A stretch of DNA of 10,384 bases from an uncultured bacterium (GCA_905215675.1 CAJMRA010000056.1:1-10384), one strand, 5' to 3'. Shown: positions 1 to 6,429, numbered from the stretch's first letter. A program made the numbers and translations. Notes: generated by a model from the sequence alone, not told the origin.

Positions 1-34
1 CGAAGGAAGCTACGGGCATCGACAGCAGAGATAA

Positions 35-52
35 GGGGGTTTCCTTCCCCCC
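35..52 (+). terminator. Possible weak terminator-like hairpin
   Basis: Five G (35-39) can pair with five of six C (47-52) across a 7-nt pyrimidine loop. An alternative 5-bp hairpin (CTTCC 44-48 with GGAAG 53-57) uses the same C-run, so the two structures exclude each other. No U-tract follows directly; the nearest T-run is at 63-66. It could end an upstream transcript or act as a leader structure, and the call is weak. Confidence 0.2.
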
Positions 53-68
53 GGAAGAACGATTTTCA

Positions 69-93
69 GTTTGAAACGCTGCGCGTTTCAAAC
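69..93 (+). promoter_or_regulatory. 11-bp perfect inverted repeat in the leader (operator or RNA hairpin)
   Basis: GTTTGAAACGC (69-79) is followed by a 3-nt spacer TGC and its exact reverse complement GCGTTTCAAAC (83-93). No T-run follows, so it is not a standard intrinsic terminator. It ends 9 nt before the Shine-Dalgarno of the first gene. That position would suit either a DNA operator for a dimeric regulator or an RNA stem controlling translation of the operon. I do not recognise it as the site of a named regulator. Confidence 0.5.
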
Positions 94-112
94 CCTACAG
101 AAAGGAAACGCC

Positions 113-571
113 ATGAATCCTGTCTTGCTGGAACTCCTGCCGCAGATTCGCGCGGGTATGTGTTGCAGTCAGCTGCTGGCCGCGCTGGCCCTGCGGGCGC
201 GCGGCGAAGAAAATGAAGGCTGGCTGCGGGCCGCGCGCGGTCTGTGCCACGGCGTGGGCCAGTCCGGCGGCCCCTGCGGCCTGCTGGGCGGCGGAGCCAT
301 GATCATCGCCTACCTGTCCGGGAGGGACAACGAGCCCCCTCACCCCATGCAGGACGCCATGTGCAACGACTACGCCGACTGGTTCTTCAAGGAATGCGCC
401 GCGTTCGGCGGCTACGACTGCGAACGCCTCAGCGCGGGCCTGATGCGTCAGGCCGGGACCGCGCCCGGCGGCGACGGGCCGGACATGCAGGTCTGCGGCG
501 AATTTCTGGCGCGCTGCTGGGAAAAGATTCTCGAACTGCTGGAAAGCTACGACGTGGATTTGGCGGGATGA
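113..571 (+). CDS. C-GCAxxG-C-C family redox protein (DVU_1555-like)
   Basis: This 152-residue protein matches the pattern of the C-GCAxxG-C-C family (C_GCAxxG_C_C / redox-active), with cysteines at 17, 18, 45, 55, 84, 95, 103, 128 and 135. The glycine-rich core spans about residues 43-61 (Cys45, GQSGG, Cys55, GLLGGG), and the typical late motif Cys103-Glu-Arg-Leu follows. No signal peptide or membrane segment is visible, so it is probably cytosolic. The ATG at 113 is chosen because AAGGAA lies 5 nt upstream and the protein then opens in the family style; an upstream TTG at 71 falls inside the inverted repeat and is less likely. The stop codon abuts the radical SAM gene, so the two are translationally coupled. 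Family members are thought to bind metal or do thiol redox chemistry, but the role is not established. It may serve as redox partner or carrier for the adjacent radical SAM enzyme; that is inference. The family assignment is fairly secure. Confidence 0.85.
   Translation: MNPVLLELLPQIRAGMCCSQLLAALALRARGEENEGWLRAARGLCHGVGQSGGPCGLLGGGAMIIAYLSGRDNEPPHPMQDAMCNDYADWFFKECAAFGGYDCERLSAGLMRQAGTAPGGDGPDMQVCGEFLARCWEKILELLESYDVDLAG
562..567 (+). promoter_or_regulatory. Ribosome binding site deciding the trsS start
   Basis: GGCGGG ends 6 nt before the ATG at 574 but directly abuts the in-frame ATG at 568. The spacing favours 574. The 568 ATG would give the ATGA overlap typical of coupled genes and only two more residues, so it cannot be excluded. 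Confidence 0.4.
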
Positions 572-573
572 CC

Positions 574-1935
574 ATGAGCGAACACGACGTCATCCTGCAT
601 CAGACGCAAAGCGTCTGCCCGGAATGTCTGCGCCGCATCGACGCCGCCTATCGCCTCGCCCCGGACGGCGGCATTTTCCTGCACAAGCGCTGTCCGCAGC
701 ACGGCGACTTTCGCACGCCCGTCTGGCGACAGGGACAGGGGCTCCCGGATTTCCGGGACTGGGTGACGGAGCGCGTCCCCGCGCCGCCGCAGCAACCGGG
801 GCATGCGGCGGACAAGGGCTGTCCCTATGATTGCGGCCTCTGCCCCGATCATGCGCAGCACACCTGCACCGGCCTGATCGAAGTGACGCGGCGTTGCAAC
901 ATGGCCTGTCCCGTCTGCTATGCCTCGGCGGGCAGGGACGATGCCGGGGACCTGCCCCTTGACGAGGCGCTGGCCCGTCTGCGCGGCTTGCGGGCCGTCT
1001 CCGGCGCATGCAACGTACAGTTTTCCGGCGGCGAACCGACGTTGTACGAGCGCCTGCCGCAGCTTGTCGCCGCCGCCCGCGACCTCGGCTTCGGTCTGTT
1101 GCAGGTCAACAGCAACGGTCTGCGCCTGGCCGAGGAAGACGGCTATGCCCGCCGACTCCGGGAAGCCGGGCTGGATTCCGTCTATCTGCAATGGGACGGG
1201 CCGGACGACGCCGTCTTCCGAAAGTTGCGCGGACGGGACTGTCTGGCCTTCAAGCGGCAGGCCCTGCGCCGCTGCGCCGAGGCCGGGCTGGGCGTCGTGC
1301 TGGTCTGCACGCTCGCCCGCGGCGTCAACGATCACCTCGTCGGCGACCTGCTGCGCCGGGCCGTGCGGCTGGGTCCCGCGGTGCGCGGTCTGCATTTTCA
1401 GCCCGCGGCATCCTTCGGGCGCGTTCCGTGGGCGCTGGATCAAAGTCCGCGCCTGACCCTGCCCGATCTCATGCTGGCATTGGAGCGTCAGAGTGACGGC
1501 ATGGTCCGGGCGCGCCACTTTCACGCCCCCTCCTGCGAACATTCCCTCTGCTCGTTCAGCGCCGTCTATGCCCGGGAAGGAGAGGGCCTCTCCGCCGAAC
1601 CCGTCGGGGCGACCTGCTGCGGCGGCAACGGCGCGCGACTGGACAATGCCGAAGGCGCGCGCCGCTCGCGGGCCTTTGTGGCCGGACACTGGGGAGCGCC
1701 GCAACCGATGCCCGACGCCGCCGACGCCTTTTCCCGCTTTCTGAACGCCTCCGGCGCCGATCGGCGGTTCACCGTCTCGGCCATGGCCTTTCAGGATGCC
1801 CTGAGCTTCGATGTGGAAAGGATTCGCGGCTGCTGCATCCATGTGGTCGTCGGCCCGGGGAAACTGATTCCCTTCTGCGCCTACAACCTGACCGCCCGCA
1901 ACGGGCAGCCGCTTTACCGGGGACGCGCCTCATGA
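574..1935 (+). CDS. trsS: Radical SAM protein, TrsS-like (cysteine form)
   Basis: This 453-residue protein carries the radical SAM cluster motif C108-x3-C112-x2-C115 and the SAM-binding FSGGEP at 150-155. Extra cysteine sets flank the core: C15-x2-C18 near the N-terminus, and C83-x3-C87-x2-C90 with C98 just before the radical SAM motif. This front end resembles the tetraether-lipid-synthase-like branch of radical SAM proteins. The C-terminal part has paired cysteines at 348-349 and 420-421 and a further one at 435, likely ligands of auxiliary clusters or a catalytic thiol. The neighbours match the Desulfovibrio block in which I recall the family being named TrsS, a 'radical SAM (seleno)protein' that often carries selenocysteine. 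Here there is no in-frame TGA before the terminal stop, so this copy uses cysteine. Substrate and product are unknown. The stop overlaps the next start (ATGA at 1932-1935). The radical SAM class is certain; the TrsS name is likely. Confidence 0.85.
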   Translation: MSEHDVILHQTQSVCPECLRRIDAAYRLAPDGGIFLHKRCPQHGDFRTPVWRQGQGLPDFRDWVTERVPAPPQQPGHAADKGCPYDCGLCPDHAQHTCTGLIEVTRRCNMACPVCYASAGRDDAGDLPLDEALARLRGLRAVSGACNVQFSGGEPTLYERLPQLVAAARDLGFGLLQVNSNGLRLAEEDGYARRLREAGLDSVYLQWDGPDDAVFRKLRGRDCLAFKRQALRRCAEAGLGVVLVCTLARGVNDHLVGDLLRRAVRLGPAVRGLHFQPAASFGRVPWALDQSPRLTLPDLMLALERQSDGMVRARHFHAPSCEHSLCSFSAVYAREGEGLSAEPVGATCCGGNGARLDNAEGARRSRAFVAGHWGAPQPMPDAADAFSRFLNASGADRRFTVSAMAFQDALSFDVERIRGCCIHVVVGPGKLIPFCAYNLTARNGQPLYRGRAS

Positions 1936-2996
1936 AGCCCTGCGTTCTCGACGACTGGATCGCCCGCGAGTGCGGCGGGCCGGAATCCCTGCCCCTTCCC
2001 GTCCGCGTGCGCGCCGCGCAAATGCGTCTGCTGCGGCGGACGCTGGCCCATGCGGCGGCGCACAGCCGCTATTATCAAAAGACGCTGGCCGGGCGCGACC
2101 TGCGGATCGATTCCCTTGAGGAACTGGCGCGCCTGCCCTTCACCACCGTGGACGACCTGCGCCGCTGGCAGGATTTTCTCTGCATCTCGCAGGGGGACGT
2201 CCGGCGCGTCGTGACCCTGCAAACCTCCGGCAGCACGGGACAGCCCAAGCGTCTCGCCTTTTCAGAGCATGATTTGCAACGCACGATCGCGTTCTTTGCC
2301 GTGGGCATGACGCAGCTGGTGGGGCCGGGCCAGTCGCTGCTGGTACTGCTGCCGGGCGCGGATCGTCCCGACGGCGTTACGGATCTGCTCCGGCAGGCCC
2401 TGTCCCCCGCCGACGTCCGCGTGGAAGGAGGCAATCCCGCCGCCACCCCGGCAAGCCTGCGCGCGGATTTCGAGCGCGTCCAGCCCGATACCGTCATCGG
2501 CGGCCCCGAACAGCTGGAAGCCCTGCTGCGCGCCGCCGCCGACGACAGCGTCCTCCATGCCGCGGCCTGCCGCCTGCGCGGCGCGCTGTCCAGCGGCGGC
2601 GTCTTTCGCCCGGAATTGCAGGAGCGCATCGCCGCGACCTTTTCCTGCCTGACGCTCGATCACTACGGACTGACGGAATCGGGTTTCGGCGGCGGCGTGC
2701 AGTGTCCGGCCCGCGAAGGCCGTCACCTGCGGGAACTGGACTGCCTTGTGGAAATCGTCGATCCCGTCACCGGCGACCCCCTGCCGGAAGGCCGCGTCGG
2801 CGAACTCGTCCTGACCACCCTGCAACGCGAAGCCATGCCGCTCATCCGCTACCGCACCGGCGACGCCGCCTCCCTTCTGCCCGGCCCCTGCGCCTGCGGC
2901 AGTCCGCTGCATCGCCTCGGCCCCGTTCCGGGCCGCTATGTCCGCGAAGGCGACGACGTTGTGCTGCGCGCCGTCCCCAAGGGGGCGGGATTGTAA
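1932..2996 (+). CDS. AMP-forming CoA ligase-like protein, PaaK type (DVU_1553-like), lacking the C-terminal lid
   Basis: This 354-residue adenylate-forming protein resembles phenylacetate-CoA ligase. The P-loop TSGSTGQPK is at 98-106, the DHYGLTESG motif at 243-251 and the RYRTGD motif at 306-311. A CACG motif follows at 320-323, as in PaaK-type enzymes. The protein ends only about 43 residues after RYRTGD, while PaaK enzymes run to about 430 residues. Most of the small C-terminal domain, which carries the catalytic lysine and closes the site for thioester formation, is therefore missing. It may adenylate a carboxylate and hand the acyl-AMP to another acceptor, or work with a separate lid; this is inference. 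The start overlaps the upstream stop by 4 bp and a 79-bp gap follows before the XdhC gene. No frameshift explains the short end: the reading frame closes cleanly with TAA. The fold is sure, the substrate unknown. Confidence 0.85.
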   Translation: MKPCVLDDWIARECGGPESLPLPVRVRAAQMRLLRRTLAHAAAHSRYYQKTLAGRDLRIDSLEELARLPFTTVDDLRRWQDFLCISQGDVRRVVTLQTSGSTGQPKRLAFSEHDLQRTIAFFAVGMTQLVGPGQSLLVLLPGADRPDGVTDLLRQALSPADVRVEGGNPAATPASLRADFERVQPDTVIGGPEQLEALLRAAADDSVLHAAACRLRGALSSGGVFRPELQERIAATFSCLTLDHYGLTESGFGGGVQCPAREGRHLRELDCLVEIVDPVTGDPLPEGRVGELVLTTLQREAMPLIRYRTGDAASLLPGPCACGSPLHRLGPVPGRYVREGDDVVLRAVPKGAGL

Positions 2997-3062
2997 GGAC
3001 TGTCGGCAGGCGTCCCCCGCCGGGGCGCGAGGGGACGAAACCAAGATGCACCACGATACAGC

Positions 3063-3067
3063 GAGGG
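3063..3067 (+). promoter_or_regulatory. Ribosome binding site deciding the xdhC-like start
   Basis: GAGGG lies 8 nt before the ATG at 3076, which gives the usual XdhC N-terminus. A rival in-frame ATG at 3046 has GAGGGGA (3029-3035) 10 nt upstream and would add ten residues not expected for the family. Confidence 0.4.
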
Positions 3068-3075
3068 CACGTTCC

Positions 3076-4113
3076 ATGAACAGCCTGCTATCAGAGCTTG
3101 TCAAACGTCTGGCCGCCGGAGAGGCCGTTGCCACGGCGACCATTGTCCATCAGGACGGCTCCGCGCCGCGCGGGGCCGGTTCCAAACTGCTGGCCGGAGC
3201 CGACGGCCTGATCTGCGGCACCACGGGCGGCGGTCTGGCCGAGGCCCGCGCCATCGACGCCTGCGCGCGGGCCCTGCGCAGCGGACAGGCCGCCGAACTG
3301 GACTTCGTCATGGACGGCCGCCTTGCCGCCCGGGCGGAAATGATCTGCGGCGGACGCGTCCGCCTGCTGATAGAACCCTTTCTGCCGGACAGGGCCCCTC
3401 TTGCGCTTTTGCGGCAGGCGGCGCAGGATGAGAGGGAAGGCGGCTGCGTGGCGCTGCGTCCCTTTCCGCCCGACGACGGCGAGCAATGGAGTCTGCTGAC
3501 GGCGGACGGCCGCCTGCTGGGCGCGCCGCTGGCGCTTTCCCCGGAAGAGCGGGCGACCCTGCGCCGCAGAACGGAAGCCGGAGTACTGACGGCGGGCGGG
3601 AAAACGCTGTTCGCCGAGCCGTACTGTCCGCCGCAACGGCTGATCATCGCCGGGGGCGGTCACGTCTCCCGCCCCACGGTCACGGCCGGAGCGCTGGCGG
3701 GCTTTGAGGTGCATGTGCTGGACGACAGGCCCGAATACGCGCGACCGGAGCGCTTTCCCGAAGCGGCGTCAACGCGGGTCGCGCCCGACTTCGCCCATTG
3801 TTTCGACGCCTTCACCCCCGGCCCGCGGGACTACATCGTCATTGTGACGCGCGGACATCTGCACGACGGCGCGGTGCTGGCGCAGGCCCTGCGCACGAAG
3901 GCGACCTATATCGGCATGATCGGCAGCAGCCGCAAAAAGGAGCAGGTATTTCAACGTATGCGGGAAGAAGGTTTCAGCACGGAGGATCTCGATCGCGTCT
4001 TTTCGCCCATCGGCCTTGCCATCGGCGCGGAAACGCCGGAAGAGATCGCCGTCAGCATCATCGCCCAGTGCATTGCCCACAGACGAGGCGCGCCATGCGG
4101 ACGCGGGCGCTGA
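3076..4113 (+). CDS. xdhC: XdhC/CoxI family molybdenum-cofactor protein
   Basis: This 345-residue protein has the full two-domain XdhC layout. The N-terminal XdhC/CoxI domain (about 1-110) includes the family block GSAPRGAG near residue 28 and a CGG motif with Cys91. The C-terminal Rossmann domain starts at about 186 and carries GGGHVS at 193-198. The end shows the conserved IGMIGSSRK stretch and a GAETPEEIA motif. XdhC proteins bind and sulfurate or protect molybdenum cofactor and insert it into xanthine dehydrogenase or aldehyde/CO-oxidoreductase-type hydroxylases. It acts in the cytosol, presumably upstream of such an enzyme, but no hydroxylase subunit lies in this window. The last 19 bases overlap the next gene, which is a MocA-like nucleotidyltransferase. 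That pairing is a classic Mo-cofactor maturation context. The alternative start at 3046 would add ten residues. The family call is very secure; the client enzyme is unknown. Confidence 0.92.
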   Translation: MNSLLSELVKRLAAGEAVATATIVHQDGSAPRGAGSKLLAGADGLICGTTGGGLAEARAIDACARALRSGQAAELDFVMDGRLAARAEMICGGRVRLLIEPFLPDRAPLALLRQAAQDEREGGCVALRPFPPDDGEQWSLLTADGRLLGAPLALSPEERATLRRRTEAGVLTAGGKTLFAEPYCPPQRLIIAGGGHVSRPTVTAGALAGFEVHVLDDRPEYARPERFPEAASTRVAPDFAHCFDAFTPGPRDYIVIVTRGHLHDGAVLAQALRTKATYIGMIGSSRKKEQVFQRMREEGFSTEDLDRVFSPIGLAIGAETPEEIAVSIIAQCIAHRRGAPCGRGR

Positions 4114-5258
4114 TTCTCGCCGCGGGCTTTTCCAGCCGCATGGGAGACTTCAAGCCGCTGCTGCCGATCCCGGCGGACGAAGGCCCGTGCAGCGCGCTGG
4201 AGCTGCTGTGCCGCACCTATGCGGCGCTGCGCGTTCCCGTGCTGGTGGTTTCGGGATTCCGGGGCGACGAGGTGGACGCGGCTGCCCGCGCCTGCGGCGC
4301 GCGCAGCGTACGCAATCCGCAGCCGGAACAGGGCATGTTTTCCTCCGTGCAAGCGGGGCTTGCGGCCCTGCCGGAAGACACGGACGCCGTTTTTATCCAG
4401 CCTGTGGACATTCCGCTCGTCCGTCTCCTGACGCTGCAACGTCTGCTGGACGTCGCCGACGGGACGGACGCCGTCCTGCTGCCCGTCTTCGACGGCAGGG
4501 AAGGTCATCCGCCGCTGCTGCCCCGCTCCTGCGCGCGCCGCGTCCAGTCATGGCAGGGGGAAGGAGGGCTGCGCACGGCACTGGAGACGCTGCCGCAACG
4601 GCTCGTTCCCGTGGCGGACGCGCTCTGTCTGCCGGACATGGACACGCAAGAGGACTATGCCGCCCTGTGCGCGGCGGCGGAGCATCGCTCCCTGCTCACG
4701 CCGACGGAAGCGGCAATGATGCTGGAAATCGAGGGCCTGCCGCCGCGCGGGCAACGACACTGCCGGGCCGTGGGGGCCGTTGCCGCCGCCCTTGCCCGGG
4801 CGCTTGACGCGGCGCGCGCCGCAACGGGCGAACCGCCGGTGGACGAGGAGGAAGCCCTCGTCGGCGGGCTGCTGCACGACGTCTGCAAGGGACAGCCCGA
4901 ACACGAAGCGGCGGCGGGACGGCTCCTGCGCCGTTACGGTCTGGAAAGAGCCGCCCGGCTGGTGGAATCCCACCGGGATCTTTCCCTGCCCGACGATGCG
5001 CCGCTGGGCGCGCGCGAGCTTGTCTTTCTGGCGGACAAGGTGGTCTGCGGCGGCTGGGCCCTGCCGCTGGAGCAGCGCTTTCAGCAGAAGCTCGATCAGT
5101 TCCGGGACGATGCCGGGGCCTGCGCGGCCATCAGGGGACGCCGGGACCGGGCCGCGCGTCTGGCCGCCCGCTTTGCCGCGGAGGCGCACGCCGATCCCCT
5201 GACGCTGGCGCTGACGGTCGTTCCCTCCTGGGACGAACGGGAACGCGCGGGAGCCTGA
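4095..5258 (+). CDS. MobA/MocA-like NTP transferase fused to an HD domain (DVU_1551-like)
   Basis: This 387-residue protein has two domains. The N-terminal half (about 1-190) is a MobA/MocA-like nucleotidyltransferase: the nucleotide-binding motif LAAGFSSRMG at 8-17 with Lys20, a GMFSSVQAGL stretch, and the metal-binding QPVDIP with Asp105. The C-terminal half (about 210-387) is an HD domain with His222, His261-Asp262, His293 and Asp314 spaced as in HD phosphohydrolases. MocA transfers CMP to molybdopterin, making the dinucleotide cofactor of hydroxylases; MobA does the same with GMP. The added HD domain could cleave a phosphate or nucleotide product. I recall Desulfovibrio proteins named 'DVU_1551 family NTP transferase', which this appears to match. 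The ATG at 4095 lies inside the end of xdhC and has GAGG (4084-4087) 7 nt upstream. A histidine phosphatase gene follows after one base. Domain calls are firm; the actual nucleotide and acceptor are inferred. Confidence 0.88.
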   Translation: MRTRALILAAGFSSRMGDFKPLLPIPADEGPCSALELLCRTYAALRVPVLVVSGFRGDEVDAAARACGARSVRNPQPEQGMFSSVQAGLAALPEDTDAVFIQPVDIPLVRLLTLQRLLDVADGTDAVLLPVFDGREGHPPLLPRSCARRVQSWQGEGGLRTALETLPQRLVPVADALCLPDMDTQEDYAALCAAAEHRSLLTPTEAAMMLEIEGLPPRGQRHCRAVGAVAAALARALDAARAATGEPPVDEEEALVGGLLHDVCKGQPEHEAAAGRLLRRYGLERAARLVESHRDLSLPDDAPLGARELVFLADKVVCGGWALPLEQRFQQKLDQFRDDAGACAAIRGRRDRAARLAARFAAEAHADPLTLALTVVPSWDERERAGA

Positions 5259-5259
5259 C

Positions 5260-5868
5260 ATGGCCGTCTACCTGCTGCGTCACGGCGCCTTGCCGCCCAA
5301 TCCCCGGCGCTGTTTCGTGGGCCAGCGCGATCTGCCGCTGACGCCCATCGGACAACGGCAGATTGCCTTCTGGGCGGAGGAGCTCGCGCGCGTGCCCCTG
5401 AGGCTCATTCTCTGCTCCACCCTGCAACGCTGCCGGGATACGGCCCGCATCATCGGAAGCCGTCATCCGCACACGCCCGTAACGCCGTCCGACGCCTTTC
5501 GGGAAATCAGTCTCGGCCGGTGGGAAGGCCTGACGCCCGCCGAGGTGGAGGAACGCTTTCCCGGAGCCTATGCGGAACGCGGCCGCCGTCCGGCCGATTA
5601 CCGTCCCCACGGCGGCGAATCCTTCCGCATGCTGGCCCGGCGCGTGCTTCCCGCCCTGCGGGACGCCCTGCCCCCGGACCCGGAAGAACCTGTCCTGCTG
5701 GCGGCGCACGGCGGCGTCATCCGGGTCATTCTGGCCTATGCGCTGGCCCTGCCGCTGGAACGCCTGCTGGAAATCCCCCAGCCCTACGCCGCCTGCACGC
5801 GGCTGGAAACGCCGCCGGGATTTTTTGATGCGCTGCCGCTCTTTCTGGCGGCCCCGGAGAACGCATGA
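5260..5868 (+). CDS. Histidine phosphatase family protein (CobC/phosphoglycerate-mutase-like)
   Basis: This 202-residue protein has the phosphohistidine motif RHG with catalytic His8, the STLQRCRDTA block around residue 50, a conserved acidic site in FREISLGRWEG (Glu82) and the second catalytic histidine at His150 in AAHGGVIR. These are the hallmarks of the histidine phosphatase (phosphoglycerate mutase-like) superfamily, and the length fits the alpha-ribazole phosphatase (CobC) and small-molecule phosphatase group. It starts one base after the upstream stop, so it is co-translated with the NTP transferase-HD gene. Its last four bases overlap the next start. In this position it may remove a phosphate from an intermediate of the same pathway, or it could be a cobalamin-assembly enzyme lodged here. 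No cobalamin genes are seen around it. Superfamily is certain; substrate unknown. Confidence 0.88.
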   Translation: MAVYLLRHGALPPNPRRCFVGQRDLPLTPIGQRQIAFWAEELARVPLRLILCSTLQRCRDTARIIGSRHPHTPVTPSDAFREISLGRWEGLTPAEVEERFPGAYAERGRRPADYRPHGGESFRMLARRVLPALRDALPPDPEEPVLLAAHGGVIRVILAYALALPLERLLEIPQPYAACTRLETPPGFFDALPLFLAAPENA

Positions 5869-6314
5869 CGTCGGCGCTGCTGGCCTGCGGCGGACTCTTT
5901 CTGACGGCCTTCGCGGCGGCCACCCTGCTGCCCGCCCAGTCGGAACTGGCGCTGGCCGGACTGCTGGCCCACGGGGCCGCGCCCGTCTGGGCCCTGCTGG
6001 CGGTCGCCACCCTGGGCAATACGGCGGGCTCCAGCGTCAACTGGCTGCTGGGACGCGGCGTCGCGCGTTTTCGCGGACGGCGCTGGTTCCCGGTCTCCCC
6101 CGCCGCGCTAGCGCGGGCGGAAGGCTGGTATCGCCGTTACGGACGCTGGTCCCTGCTGCTCAGCTGGGCGCCCGTCGTCGGCGATCCGCTGACGCTGGCC
6201 GCCGGCGTCATGCGCGAACCCTTTCCCTCCTTCGTGCTCATCACGCTGGCGGCAAAGCTGGGACGGTACCTGGCTGTCGCGGCCGCCGTTCTGGCGTGGA
6301 CGGGCGACGCCTGA
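5865..6314 (+). CDS. YqaA family (VTT/DedA-related) membrane protein
   Basis: This 149-residue hydrophobic protein matches the YqaA branch of the VTT (DedA/SNARE-associated) family. Signature blocks are GNTAGSSVNWLLGRG at 51-65 and LLSWAPVVGDPLTLAAGV at 98-115. Hydrophobic segments run at about 4-23, 27-50, 96-115 and 122-145, with a basic loop at 64-73. It is an inner-membrane protein. Relatives of the wider family are proposed lipid scramblases or transporters; no function is assigned to YqaA. The ATG overlaps the phosphatase stop by 4 bp (ATGA), so it belongs to the same operon. It could move a pathway substrate or simply be a passenger gene. After its TGA comes a 115-bp gap, the largest in the window. 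The family call is good; the role is unknown. Confidence 0.82.
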   Translation: MTSALLACGGLFLTAFAAATLLPAQSELALAGLLAHGAAPVWALLAVATLGNTAGSSVNWLLGRGVARFRGRRWFPVSPAALARAEGWYRRYGRWSLLLSWAPVVGDPLTLAAGVMREPFPSFVLITLAAKLGRYLAVAAAVLAWTGDA

Positions 6315-6429
6315 TGCCGGGGGGCCCGCCCCTGTCCGCCGTTTTCATCTTTACAGGCTTGCCCCCTTTCCCTTATGGGGGAAGAAACATTACGGAACGG
6401 CACGCCCTTCCTGTTCCCGGAGAACCCCG
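6315..6429 (+). other. 115-bp gap between the membrane-protein gene and the formate dehydrogenase gene
   Basis: No gene is supported here. CCCCC (6362-6366) can pair with GGGGG (6377-6381) over a 10-nt loop. The bases after it are A-rich rather than T-rich, so it is not a clear terminator. No convincing sigma-70 or sigma-54 promoter was found by eye. The break most likely separates two transcription units or holds the fdh promoter, but read-through is possible. The Shine-Dalgarno GGAG (6419-6422) serves the fdh ATG at 6430 with a 7-nt spacer. Confidence 0.45.

Larger units (their letters stand above)
1..112 (+). other. Leader region upstream of the first gene
   Basis: No complete gene is visible here. 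Two forward frames carry a short open tail from the window edge: one ends at a TAA at 32-34, the other at a TGA at 72-74. Either could be the last codons of an upstream gene, and the sequence does not decide between them. The stretch also holds a G-run/C-run hairpin (35-52), a competing small hairpin (44-57) and a long inverted repeat (69-93). A good Shine-Dalgarno (AAGGAA, 102-107) stands 5 nt before the ATG at 113. The region probably holds the end of one transcription unit and the 5' leader of the next. Confidence 0.5.

Noticed and set aside
547..1842. A minus-strand open frame opposite the radical SAM gene
   Set aside because: Composition is shadow-like and no domain was recognised, while the forward frame has the radical SAM cysteines and the SAM-binding motif.
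3014..3025. GC-rich hairpin in the gap before the XdhC gene as a terminator
   Set aside because: The stem is only about 4 bp, there is no T-run, and the downstream gene clearly belongs with its neighbours; it is more likely chance in GC-rich DNA.
5260..5868. Firm assignment of the phosphatase as CobC (alpha-ribazole phosphatase)
   Set aside because: The motifs only establish the superfamily, and no cobalamin biosynthesis gene is present nearby.
6362..6381. C-run/G-run hairpin before the formate dehydrogenase gene as an intrinsic terminator or molybdate riboswitch
   Set aside because: A 5-bp stem with a 10-nt loop is followed by A-rich sequence, and the gap is too short and lacks the structure of a Moco-type riboswitch.
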